Assembly (NCBI GenBank): GCA_022486585.1
Contig: JAKVKI010000006.1
Span: 1-64,000, forward strand
Source of the DNA: Megasphaera sp.
Lineage (GTDB): Bacteria; Bacillota; Negativicutes; Veillonellales; Megasphaeraceae
Direction of reading: 5' to 3'
DNA: 64,000 nucleotides
Under the pieces are notes generated by a model. It ran no database searches. It was not told the DNA's origin and saw nothing but the letters and a program-made list of their open reading frames with translations. Within the stretch, counting starts at the first letter, position 1. The number at the start of each line of letters is the position of its first letter. This document shows, one piece after another, positions 53,197 through 62,508 of the stretch. The position numbers and the translations under genes were made by a program.

Positions 53197-54576
53197 GTGT
53201 ATGATACAACAGATACAATAGCAGCGATAGCTACTCCTTTAGGGGAAAGCGGTATTGGTGTTATTCGTATCAGCGGCAGCCATGCATACGATGTAGGCGA
53301 TGCCATCTTTTGCAGTAACTCTCCCCTGCCGCTGGCACAGCGACGGGATCGTTCCATTCAGTATGGGGTCATTCATGATGATCAATGCGGTGATATTGAT
53401 GAAGTATTACTTCTTATTATGAAAGGACCTCATTCGTATACGGCAGAAGATGTATTAGAAATCCAATGCCATGGAGGAAGACAGGCCTTAGAGGCCATTT
53501 TGCAACTTGTTTTGCGGCATGGTGCCCGTATGGCTAATCCTGGAGAATTTACAGAGCGAGCCTTTATGCATGGACGTATCGATCTGGCGCAAGCCGAAGC
53601 GGTCATGGATGTTATTCAGGCAAAGAGTTCACGGGGCTTATCAAGTGCTGTATGCCAGCTTGAAGGACGATTATCTCGTGTTGTAAGTGAAATGAGGAGT
53701 CATTTGACAGACTTTATTACACGACTTGAAGTGACCATCGACTATCCTGAAGAAGATCTGGAAGACATTGAAGTACCTGATATTGCTGGTGCTTTAAAGG
53801 AAATGCAGCATCGTCTTGATGATATGTTGCACGAATCGCGAAGTGGCAAGATGATACGTGATGGTGTCATGACGGCTATTGCCGGCACACCGAATGCCGG
53901 TAAATCTAGTTTGCTCAATCGGCTGCTTCAAGAAGAACGGGCTATTGTTACAGATGTGCCTGGTACGACGAGAGATGTCATCGAAGAATGGATTACGCTT
54001 CAGGGCGTGCCTATTTGTCTGGTCGATACGGCGGGAATACGTGATACAGATGATACAGTAGAAAAAATAGGTGTTCGCCGGGCCAGGGAATATGTGGATA
54101 AAGCGGATATCATACTGATCGTCCTGGATAGTTCACGGCCTCTTACGGCTGAAGATAAGCATATCCTTGATAGTGCCAGCGGGCACCAGGCTGTTGTTGT
54201 CCTCAACAAAGAGGATCTTGACCAGGTGATTACAGAAGCAGACGTTGCTTCATATGGCTATCCCGTGTTGTCTATTTCAGCGCATACAGGCGAAGGTATG
54301 GATGAATTAAAACAGTTTATTCTCCAGCTGGCTTTAGAACATGATCGTACAGGAAGTGCTGATGTCCTTTTGACAAATACCCGGCATATTGAACTTGTCC
54401 GTCAGAGCAGAGAAGCGTTGGAACGGGCGCTCCAAACCATAGAGGATGGCATGCCTGTGGATTGTGCTGTCATTGATATTCGAGAGGCGTGGGAACTATT
54501 AGGCTCGATTACAGGGGACACTGTCCATGATGATATGGTAACAGAAATATTCAGCAGATTCTGTTTAGGGAAATAA
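53197..54576 (+). CDS. mnmE: tRNA modification GTPase MnmE (GTG start)
   Basis: DTIAAIATPLGESGIGVIRISG; GTPNAGKSSLLNRLL; C-terminal FCLGK. Confidence 0.98.
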   Translation: MYDTTDTIAAIATPLGESGIGVIRISGSHAYDVGDAIFCSNSPLPLAQRRDRSIQYGVIHDDQCGDIDEVLLLIMKGPHSYTAEDVLEIQCHGGRQALEAILQLVLRHGARMANPGEFTERAFMHGRIDLAQAEAVMDVIQAKSSRGLSSAVCQLEGRLSRVVSEMRSHLTDFITRLEVTIDYPEEDLEDIEVPDIAGALKEMQHRLDDMLHESRSGKMIRDGVMTAIAGTPNAGKSSLLNRLLQEERAIVTDVPGTTRDVIEEWITLQGVPICLVDTAGIRDTDDTVEKIGVRRAREYVDKADIILIVLDSSRPLTAEDKHILDSASGHQAVVVLNKEDLDQVITEADVASYGYPVLSISAHTGEGMDELKQFILQLALEHDRTGSADVLLTNTRHIELVRQSREALERALQTIEDGMPVDCAVIDIREAWELLGSITGDTVHDDMVTEIFSRFCLGK

Positions 54577-54589
54577 AAGGAGTAAAATT

Positions 54590-56476
54590 ATGTTTGTAGT
54601 TCATACATATGATGTCATCGTCATCGGAGCCGGCCATGCCGGCTGCGAAGCAGCATTGGCGAGTGCCCGTTTAGGTGCCGATACGATGATGGCGACATTG
54701 AATTTAGATAATATTGCACTCATGCCTTGTAATCCTGCTGTAGGCGGGCCTGGCAAGAGCCATTTAGTCCGGGAAATTGATGCATTAGGCGGAGAAATGG
54801 GCATCAATACGGATAAAACATGTTTGCAGATGCGCATGCTCAATACAGGAAAAGGACCGGCAGTATATTCATTGCGGGCCCAGTCTGATAAGAAGATGTA
54901 TCAGCTGTCGATGACTAAGACATTGGAAAATCAGGAGCATTTAGATGTAAAACAGCTCATGATTACAGATCTTCTTGTCGAAGATGGCAAAGTTACAGGC
55001 GTTAAAACGGAACTAGATGAAGTATATAAAGCCCGCTGCGTCGTCATCGCAACAGGTACGTACCTCAAAGGAAAAGTCATTATTGGTAATTGTACGTATA
55101 GTGGCGGCCCCATTGGTCAGCGCTCGGCTGAAAATTTATCGGCATCGCTGGTCCATGCCGGACTGGAACTTATGCGCTTTAAAACAGGCACGCCGGCTCG
55201 TGTAGATCGCCGGACGCTGCGGACTGATGAAATGGCTCGGCAAGATGGCGATACGGACGGACATGCTTTTTCTTTCTTATCCGAACGGAAAAATCGTAAT
55301 AAAGAATGTTGCTGGCTGACTTTTACAAATGAACAGACCCATCAGATCATCCGTGACAACTTGGATCGGGCACCTATGTGTAACGGTATCATCCAAGGTG
55401 TAGGGCCGCGGTACTGTCCGTCCATTGAATCTAAAATCGTTCGTTTCGCCGATAAAAAGAGACATCAATTATTTATTGAACCCGAAGGCGAAGCGACAGA
55501 AGAAATGTATGTCCAAGGCATGAGTACTAGTTTGCCTACAGATGTACAGTATGCCTTTTTGAAGACGATTCCTGGCTTGGAAGATGTAAAGATCATGCGT
55601 CCGGGATATGCGATTGAATATGATTGCCTGAATCCGACACAATTGACGCCTTCGCTGGAAACAAAAAAGATCTCCGGCCTGTTTTCAGCTGGTCAATCCA
55701 ACGGTACCAGCGGCTATGAAGAAGCAGCAGCGCAAGGCCTCATAGCAGGTATCAACGCAGCCCTTAAAGTGCAAGGGAGAACGCCCTTTGTTTTGACCCG
55801 AGCCGAAGCGTATATCGGTGTTCTCATCGATGACTTAGTCACTAAAGGAACAAATGAACCGTATCGCATTATGACCAGTCGTTCTGAATATCGTCTTCTT
55901 CTGCGGCAGGATAATGCTGATTTGCGGCTGACACAGAAAGGTTATGAATTAGGACTGGTCACACAGGAACGATACGATGCTTTTATCGTCAAGAAACAAG
56001 CCATTGAAGATGGTATTGCCGCTTTAAAAGGACTGGCAGTGACGCCGACAAACGAATGCCAGGAAAAATTGGCAGCTATCGGTACGGCTCCTGTTCATAC
56101 GGGACTTAAGACCTATGATCTCTTGCGCCGCAACGAAGTGACGTATGATACATTGCGTCAAGTCTTTCCCCTGCCGGAACTAGCGGCCGATGTGAAGGAA
56201 GAAATTGAAATCATGGTCAAATATGAAGGCTATATTGAACGGCAGCGGGAACAAGTAGATAAAATGAATCGTTTAGAACAAAAACTGATGCCTAAGGATA
56301 TTGTCTATGCCAATATTGATACGCTATCTGGTGAAGCTCGTCAGAAACTCGATGAAATACAACCTCGTTCGTTAGGTCAGGCTAGTCGGATATCCGGTGT
56401 ATCCCCTGCTGATATTACGGCCCTGCTCATTGTTCTGGAACAACGTCAGCGGGAGGGAAAAAGCCGTGTTCAATGA
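54590..56476 (+). CDS. mnmG: tRNA uridine-5-carboxymethylaminomethyl modification enzyme MnmG
   Basis: 628 aa; YDVIVIGAGHAGCEAALASARLG; GTYLKGKVIIG. Confidence 0.99.
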   Translation: MFVVHTYDVIVIGAGHAGCEAALASARLGADTMMATLNLDNIALMPCNPAVGGPGKSHLVREIDALGGEMGINTDKTCLQMRMLNTGKGPAVYSLRAQSDKKMYQLSMTKTLENQEHLDVKQLMITDLLVEDGKVTGVKTELDEVYKARCVVIATGTYLKGKVIIGNCTYSGGPIGQRSAENLSASLVHAGLELMRFKTGTPARVDRRTLRTDEMARQDGDTDGHAFSFLSERKNRNKECCWLTFTNEQTHQIIRDNLDRAPMCNGIIQGVGPRYCPSIESKIVRFADKKRHQLFIEPEGEATEEMYVQGMSTSLPTDVQYAFLKTIPGLEDVKIMRPGYAIEYDCLNPTQLTPSLETKKISGLFSAGQSNGTSGYEEAAAQGLIAGINAALKVQGRTPFVLTRAEAYIGVLIDDLVTKGTNEPYRIMTSRSEYRLLLRQDNADLRLTQKGYELGLVTQERYDAFIVKKQAIEDGIAALKGLAVTPTNECQEKLAAIGTAPVHTGLKTYDLLRRNEVTYDTLRQVFPLPELAADVKEEIEIMVKYEGYIERQREQVDKMNRLEQKLMPKDIVYANIDTLSGEARQKLDEIQPRSLGQASRISGVSPADITALLIVLEQRQREGKSRVQ

Positions 56477-57179
56477 TACGCTTATAGCGGCAGCCGCATC
56501 TTTGGGTATCTCCCTGGAGGAGCAGCAACGCCAGCAATTCAAGCAGTTTGCTAGTATGCTTGTAGAGACAAATAAAGTCATGAATCTGACTGCTATAACT
56601 GATTTCGATGAAATAGCGGTGAAACATATGGCGGACAGCTTGTCTTGCTATGCTGAAACATGGTTTCCACAAGGTGCAACATTGCTAGATCTAGGTACTG
56701 GTGCCGGATTCCCAGGTATTCCCCTGCTTATTTTAAGACCCGATTTACACGTGACTTTTTTTGATTCCTTACAGAAAAGACTTCGTTTTCTGCAAGAAGT
56801 AACAACACAATTAGGTCTTACGAATGTGGCTTTTCTCCATGGACGAGCAGAAGATATGGCGCATACAGAACAGTATAGGGAAGCTTTTCATATCGTTACT
56901 AGTCGTGCCGTAGCCCGTCTCCCTGTATTAGCTGAATGGGCTCTTCCCTATGTAGAACCAGGTGGTGTTTTCATTTCCCTCAAAGGGGCATTATATGAAG
57001 AAGAGTTAGATGAAGCTAAAAAAGCACTGTCTATTCTCGGCGGCGCCGTTGAGGAGGTACGACCGGTGAAGTTGTGGAAACTTCAAGATAAACGAGCCGT
57101 GTTGTATATCAGGAAAACGATGTCCAGCCCTAAAAAATATCCTCGCAAGCCTAACGTGGCTGCAAAAAATCCATTATGA
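56466..57179 (+). CDS. rsmG: 16S rRNA (guanine-N7)-methyltransferase RsmG (GTG start)
   Basis: SAM motif LLDLGTGAGFPGIPLLIL; overlaps mnmG 3' end. Confidence 0.96.
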   Translation: MFNDTLIAAAASLGISLEEQQRQQFKQFASMLVETNKVMNLTAITDFDEIAVKHMADSLSCYAETWFPQGATLLDLGTGAGFPGIPLLILRPDLHVTFFDSLQKRLRFLQEVTTQLGLTNVAFLHGRAEDMAHTEQYREAFHIVTSRAVARLPVLAEWALPYVEPGGVFISLKGALYEEELDEAKKALSILGGAVEEVRPVKLWKLQDKRAVLYIRKTMSSPKKYPRKPNVAAKNPL

Positions 57180-57195
57180 AAGTGAGTGTATTCCT

Positions 57196-58155
57196 ATGTC
57201 ATTAAGAAAAATAATACTGGCAGCAGCAGCCTGCCTTACTGTAACCTCAGCAGGATTTGCCGAAACACCGGCAACACCTCAAATCAGTGCTAAGGCAGCG
57301 TATGTCATGGATGCCGATAGTGGTGCCGAAATTTATGCTAAAAATGCTGAAGAACGCATGTATCCCGGTGGTACGACAACGATTATGACTTGTATTTTAG
57401 GCTTAGAAAAGGGACAGAATGTCCTAGATAAACCGATTACCATTGCGAAAGATTCGTTGACACTAGACAGCGATGTTTCTGTACTAGGACTTTATAGTGG
57501 TGATAAGGTGACGCTTCGCAATGCGATGACTGGAATGATGACGGCATCAGGGTGTGATGTTGCTATTGATGTCGCCGAAACAGTATCGCCGACATTGGCA
57601 GATTTCGTCAGCCAAATGAATAGTAAAGCCGCAGCTATCGGGGCAGGTCATACGCATTTTGTCAATTCGCATGGCCTTCCTGACAATAACCAATATACAA
57701 CAGCGCATGATATGGCAAAAATTGCCGCCTATGGTATGGGAATCCCGGAATTCCGCAGTATGGTCAGCCATAAAACATTTAATATGCCATATATGGATAG
57801 TGGTACTAAAACGTGTGAATCGACGAATGATTTCCTCAGCAGTGGTTTCCAGGGAGCTAATGGTGTTAAAACGGGCTATACTAATATGGGTGGTCCCTGC
57901 CTTATCGCTTCTGCTACGCGGGATGGTCGTACGCTCGTTGCGGCGATCATGAATTCTGGAGACCGCTTTGGAGATGCTAAAACGTTATTATCCTATGGAT
58001 TCCAACATCAGGGACAGCCTTCTAAAGATGATGAAAACGTCTATGTCGTCCGTGATGCACCGGCTGGCCAGACTTTAACACAAATTGCACAGTCCCAGCA
58101 AAAAGCAGCGGAATTAGAGACACAGAAAAAAACGACAAGTGAAGCTACGATATAG
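57196..58155 (+). CDS. S11 (D-Ala-D-Ala carboxypeptidase)-like protein with degenerate active site
   Basis: 319 aa; signal peptide; S11 fold alignment: YPGGTTTIMTCILGLE (canonical YPASTTKIMTALLALE), ASGCDVA (canonical SGNDAA), KTG intact (GVKTGYTNMGG). Confidence 0.9.
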   Translation: MSLRKIILAAAACLTVTSAGFAETPATPQISAKAAYVMDADSGAEIYAKNAEERMYPGGTTTIMTCILGLEKGQNVLDKPITIAKDSLTLDSDVSVLGLYSGDKVTLRNAMTGMMTASGCDVAIDVAETVSPTLADFVSQMNSKAAAIGAGHTHFVNSHGLPDNNQYTTAHDMAKIAAYGMGIPEFRSMVSHKTFNMPYMDSGTKTCESTNDFLSSGFQGANGVKTGYTNMGGPCLIASATRDGRTLVAAIMNSGDRFGDAKTLLSYGFQHQGQPSKDDENVYVVRDAPAGQTLTQIAQSQQKAAELETQKKTTSEATI

Positions 58156-58158
58156 TTG

Positions 58159-58187
58159 TTGACTTTTCTATGTATAACGCTTATAAT
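58159..58187 (+). promoter_or_regulatory. Sigma-70 promoter of the riboswitch-MFS transcript
   Basis: TTGACT - 17 bp - TATAAT. Confidence 0.85.
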
Positions 58188-58207
58188 CATCATATCTCAA
58201 TTACATA

Positions 58208-58285
58208 GTTCCGGGCAGAACTGACGGATCAGTGGAGCAACCACGTGGACTGCACGGTATAAGAATGTCGCCGACCGTCTGGGCA
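58208..58285 (+). ncRNA. ZMP/ZTP (pfl motif) riboswitch aptamer
   Basis: CCGGGCAGAACUGACGGAUCAGUGGAGCAACCACGUGGACUGCACGGU...GUCGCCGACCGUCUGGGCA: CUGRCGG 5' strand, GUGG..CCAC hairpin and 3' CCGYCUGGGCA block typical of the pfl/ZTP class; lies in a 5' leader. Confidence 0.78.
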
Positions 58286-58330
58286 AAGGTATAATACATA
58301 TGCTTTTGGCCAGTCGGCCGGTATTTTGTT
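58270..58330 (+). terminator. Putative expression platform (attenuator) of the riboswitch
   Basis: GCCGACCGTCTGGGC can pair with downstream GGCCAGTCGGC, followed by ggtattttgtt; mutually exclusive with the aptamer 3' strand. Confidence 0.6.
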
Positions 58331-58368
58331 ATGCCGTGCAGGCTGCCATATCTAAGGAGAGATGGCGC

Positions 58369-59643
58369 ATGAAAAAAAATCGTTGGCTTATTGCTTTATC
58401 TGCTATGGGAATCCATATTTGTATCGGCAGTGTCTATGCCTGGAGTGTTTTGACAAAACCGATCATGCAATCTATGGGTTTTACATTGAAAGAAACAACT
58501 TGGACTTTTTCTTTAGCTATTTTATTTCTTGGCTTATCAGCCGGTTTTTTAGGGGCTTTTGTTCAAAAGATAGGTCCCCGGAAGTCAGGCCTGTTGGCAA
58601 CGTCTTTTTTCTGTACGGGTATGTTCGGTACGGCCTTAGCTCTGTATTTCCATAGCTTGCCGCTTCTCTATCTGTTTTATGGCATCATTGGCGGCATTGG
58701 TCTTGGTACCGGATATATTACGCCTGTATCGACACTGGTTAAATGGTTCCCCGACAATCGCGGCTTTGCTACAGGATTAGCGATTATGGGATTTGGCTTT
58801 GCCAGTATGATCGCCGGGCCTGTTATGCAGCTTTTAGTAAACTACGTCGGCCTTGTTACGAATTTTATTATCCTCGGTACGGTCTATTTGGTCATTATGA
58901 CAGCTTCGTCGTTATATTTAGCACCGCCTAAATCGGAGGAAGTACCGCAGATGGATATGACACTGAAAGCAGCCAGCGAAAAGAACATGCCGGTTTATGC
59001 TGATTCATTACCAAAATTTACGGTTAAACAGGCCATGAAGACATGGCAGTTATATACGATCTGGTTCCTTTTCTTTACGAATATTACTTGTGGCATCGCG
59101 CTCCTTGCTGTCGCTTCGCCGATGGCGCAGGATGTCGTCCATATGTCTCCCATGGCAGCGGCATCGATGGTCGGTATCATCGGGTTTATGAATGGCGCTG
59201 GCCGTATCGCCTGGGCGACTGTTTCTGATTATATTGGCCGTTCTACGACGTATATTTTATTTTTCTTTATAGAAGTGTTGGCCTTCTTCAAGCTGTCGAC
59301 AGTGACAGGTCCCTTTAGCTTCCAAGTATTAGTACTTCTTATTATTACCTGCTATGGCGGCGGTTTTTCATGTATGCCGGCGTATTTGAGTGATCTGTTC
59401 GGTGTAAAGGCGTTGAGTGCTATCCATGGCCGTATTCTTACGGCTTGGGGTGCAGCTGGCGTAGCCGGGCCGCTTTTGCTGTCATGGATCAAAGAAACGA
59501 CGAATAGTTATGTTATTACGCTCCAGTTTTTTTCGGCTTGTTTTATCCTTGCATTTATGATTATGTGTTTCTTGAAATATAAGACGCGCCATGGAATCGT
59601 TACAGCAGACACGGCTGTATCTGCATCGCCGACGTCACATTAA
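58369..59643 (+). CDS. OFA-family MFS transporter (oxalate/formate antiporter-like)
   Basis: Start revised to MKKNRWLIALSAMGIHICIGSVYAWSV (RBS AAGGAGAG); 12 TM; OFA N-terminal pattern. Confidence 0.93.
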   Translation: MKKNRWLIALSAMGIHICIGSVYAWSVLTKPIMQSMGFTLKETTWTFSLAILFLGLSAGFLGAFVQKIGPRKSGLLATSFFCTGMFGTALALYFHSLPLLYLFYGIIGGIGLGTGYITPVSTLVKWFPDNRGFATGLAIMGFGFASMIAGPVMQLLVNYVGLVTNFIILGTVYLVIMTASSLYLAPPKSEEVPQMDMTLKAASEKNMPVYADSLPKFTVKQAMKTWQLYTIWFLFFTNITCGIALLAVASPMAQDVVHMSPMAAASMVGIIGFMNGAGRIAWATVSDYIGRSTTYILFFFIEVLAFFKLSTVTGPFSFQVLVLLIITCYGGGFSCMPAYLSDLFGVKALSAIHGRILTAWGAAGVAGPLLLSWIKETTNSYVITLQFFSACFILAFMIMCFLKYKTRHGIVTADTAVSASPTSH

Positions 59644-59750
59644 AAATTTCCCTATATACTTGTATAAATCGCAGACAATACTTGTCAGTTATTTCAAAAG
59701 GAGTATACTAGGATGTATTCCAGTGATGTACTTGTAAAGAGGGTGGCAAT

Positions 59751-61187
59751 ATGAAATCGAAAAAAATGATAGCTCTTGCCGTAGCGATGGCTATGAGTTC
59801 TACAATGGGCGTATTTGCAGAAAATACGACACCGATTGAAGGAAAAGCGGCTTTGGCCGGCACAGAAACAACTGTAAATATCCAGTCCTCGACGGGACAG
59901 AATGCCAGCAAAGAAAAACCGGCAAATCCGGCTCCTCCGGAAGCTCCCGGTGGTCAGCAACCGCCAGCAGGACCGCAGTCTCAGGGTAAGGATATTTCGG
60001 CATTTACAGCTGCTAAAATCGTCGATGGCAGTACAGAAGAACTCAGTGACAGCTTTGTTGCGGATCAGGCAGATCAGAATTCTCTCCTGGTCAAAAATGG
60101 TGCTAATGTGACTGTCAAAAATAGTGCTTTTGATAAATCTGGCAATACAACCAGTGGCGATGGCAGTAATTTCAATGGACAGAACGCGACTATCTTATCA
60201 TCTAACAGTACGGTTAGCATTGATGGTTGTTCCATCAAATCCAATGCTGATGGAGCCAATGCTGTTTTTTCTACAGGGTCGGCTTCTAAAGTAACTGTCC
60301 ATGATACGAATATCCGGACGAAAGGAAATTCCTCCCGTGGCCTGGATGCGACATATGGCGGTACCGTCACGGCTAACAATATCAATATCGGTACAGAAGG
60401 AGCGCATTGTGCAGCGCTTGCGACAGATCGCGGTGAAGGTACGGTTACGGTATCACAAAGCACCTTGAATACGGCAGGAGAAGGCAGCCCTGTTGTCTAT
60501 TCTACAGGTAATATTACATTGACAGAAAGTAAAGGTACAGCGACGGGAAGTGAAATCGCTGTTATTGAAGGAAAAAATTCTATTAATCTCGAATATGTTG
60601 ATTTAACGGGCTCGCAAAAACATGGTGTCATGCTCTATCAAAGCTTTTCTGGTGATGCCGGTGTTGGTACAGCGTCGTTCTCAGCAAAACATTCATCGCT
60701 CCACAATAAGTCAGACGGCCCTATGTTCTATGTTACAAATACAAAAGCCAGGGCTTACTTGGAAATGACGGATCTTGAATTTTCTAGTCCTACGCTGATT
60801 CAGGTAACTAGTGACCAGTGGGGGAATGCCGGTTCTAATGGCGGTGATTTTACTTTTGTAGCCAATCAGCAGGCTCTTTCAGGGAACGTGTTGGCAAATC
60901 ACATCAGTAAAGTAGCGCTGTCCCTGGAAAATGGCTCAACTTGGACCGGAGCTATTAATGGTGATAACGCGGCAGCAGCAGCTACGGTATCGATTGATTC
61001 ATCATCTACGTGGACCGTTAATGGTACCTGCTATATTACAGCGCTCACTGATGCCGATACGACCTTGTCCAATATTACCGGCAATGGCAATACGATCTAC
61101 TATACTGCTTCTAATGAAGCCAATCAGTGGCTCGGCGGCAAGACCTATGACCTCAGTGGCGGCGGTCAGTTGAAACCGGTAGTATAA
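59751..61187 (+). CDS. Secreted beta-helix-like protein, unknown function
   Basis: 478 aa; signal peptide MKSKKMIALAVAMAMSSTMGVFAE; Pro-rich linker; Ser/Thr/Asn/Gly-rich repeats (NGANVTVKNSAFDKSG..., NSTVSIDGCSIKSN..., ASKVTVHDTNIRTKG...); no C-terminal autotransporter barrel. Confidence 0.82.
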   Translation: MKSKKMIALAVAMAMSSTMGVFAENTTPIEGKAALAGTETTVNIQSSTGQNASKEKPANPAPPEAPGGQQPPAGPQSQGKDISAFTAAKIVDGSTEELSDSFVADQADQNSLLVKNGANVTVKNSAFDKSGNTTSGDGSNFNGQNATILSSNSTVSIDGCSIKSNADGANAVFSTGSASKVTVHDTNIRTKGNSSRGLDATYGGTVTANNINIGTEGAHCAALATDRGEGTVTVSQSTLNTAGEGSPVVYSTGNITLTESKGTATGSEIAVIEGKNSINLEYVDLTGSQKHGVMLYQSFSGDAGVGTASFSAKHSSLHNKSDGPMFYVTNTKARAYLEMTDLEFSSPTLIQVTSDQWGNAGSNGGDFTFVANQQALSGNVLANHISKVALSLENGSTWTGAINGDNAAAAATVSIDSSSTWTVNGTCYITALTDADTTLSNITGNGNTIYYTASNEANQWLGGKTYDLSGGGQLKPVV

Positions 61188-61210
61188 ACGATACGACAGA
61201 TAAAAAATAA

Positions 61211-61262
61211 AAGAGACAGGTATGGAAATTTTCGTAGAAAACTTCTGTATCTGCCTTTTTTT
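61211..61262 (+). terminator. Imperfect hairpin terminator
   Basis: gacaggtatggaaattttc-gta-gaaaacttctgtatctgcctttttt. Confidence 0.65.
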
Positions 61263-61274
61263 AAAGGAGAACCT

Positions 61275-61967
61275 ATGAAAAAAGCATTTTTGGCGGCCTT
61301 TCCTTTTACGCTCCCCATCTTCGCCGGGTTTTGGTTTATAGGATTGGCGTATGGCATGTATGCCCATGTATCGGGATTCAGTTTTTGGTATCCAGTCTTA
61401 ATGGCAATCGTGATTTTTGGCGGTTCCCTGGAATTCGTTACGATTGCCATGCTGCTCAGTCCCTTTGCTCCCTTGCAGACCTTTATCGTAGCATTTGTTA
61501 TTCAGGCTCGACATCTGTTTTATGGTATAGCTATGCTGGATAAATATAAAAATCTGGGGTGGAAAAAGATATATCTGATTTATGGCATGTGTGATGAAAC
61601 CTTTGCTATTAATTTTACGACGGCTGTACCGAAGACCGTTGATAAAGGCTGGTTTATGTTTTTTATTACATTCCTTAATCAATTATACTGGGTTTCCGGC
61701 GTAGCGATGGGTGCGACGTTGGGCTCTTTCCTGGATTTCAATATGGCAGGTCTGGATTTTGTTATGCCGGCTATGTTTACAGCTATATTTATGGAGCAAT
61801 TCCTGCAGGAAAAACAACACTATACGGCGTGGATTGGTTTGGTAGCAGCTATTCTTTGTTTGCTTGTTTTTGGAACCCAGTCTTTTATGATACCGACGCT
61901 GCTCCTCATCCTTGCTGCAGTAACGGTATTTCGTAAACCCATTGCGAAGGCAGGTGAGTTTCTATGA
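61275..61967 (+). CDS. azlC: AzlC family branched-chain amino-acid exporter large subunit
   Basis: 230 aa; [21 protein letters not shown]...[12 protein letters not shown]. Confidence 0.95.
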   Translation: MKKAFLAAFPFTLPIFAGFWFIGLAYGMYAHVSGFSFWYPVLMAIVIFGGSLEFVTIAMLLSPFAPLQTFIVAFVIQARHLFYGIAMLDKYKNLGWKKIYLIYGMCDETFAINFTTAVPKTVDKGWFMFFITFLNQLYWVSGVAMGATLGSFLDFNMAGLDFVMPAMFTAIFMEQFLQEKQHYTAWIGLVAAILCLLVFGTQSFMIPTLLLILAAVTVFRKPIAKAGEFL

Positions 61968-62290
61968 CCCTTACAGAACAAATCATTACAATTGGTTTAT
62001 GTGCGCTGGCAACAGTATTGACGCGATTTCTCCCCTTTTTTGTTTTTTCTGGAAAAGGATATACACCGCCGTATATCCAGTATTTAGGTAAAGCCCTGCC
62101 AGCGGCCGTTTTTGCTGTTTTGGTTATATATAGTTTGAAAGACACAGCTATACTTACGGGAAACCATGGTATACCAGAAGTGCTTGGCGTGGCAGTGACT
62201 GTGATCCTTCATGTATGGAAGCGGAACATGTTGCTTTCTATTGCGGCGGCGACTGTCGTGTATATGGTCTTGATACAAAGTGTATTCTAA
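61964..62290 (+). CDS. azlD: AzlD family branched-chain amino-acid exporter small subunit
   Basis: 108 aa; [13 protein letters not shown]...[26 protein letters not shown]; overlaps azlC. Confidence 0.95.
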   Translation: MTLTEQIITIGLCALATVLTRFLPFFVFSGKGYTPPYIQYLGKALPAAVFAVLVIYSLKDTAILTGNHGIPEVLGVAVTVILHVWKRNMLLSIAAATVVYMVLIQSVF

Positions 62291-62321
62291 GATGATTGCC
62301 CTTATGAAATAGTATTAAATA

Positions 62322-62360
62322 GTGCCCCCTTTTACTGTACCGCCAGTAAAGGGGGCAGTT
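62322..62360 (+). terminator. Rho-independent terminator after azlCD
   Basis: tgcccccttttactg...cagtaaagggggca. Confidence 0.75.
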
Positions 62361-62508
62361 CTATTATGGAGCAATGTATCTGTATGACCTTAGCACATAA
62401 AAGAACGGTTTTGGTTACTTTTAACGAATGATGATTGGAAATGATTGAAAATGATTAGAAATGAATGTATAATGTAGACATAAGGGGGGCAGTAAAGGAA
62501 GTGAAAAT

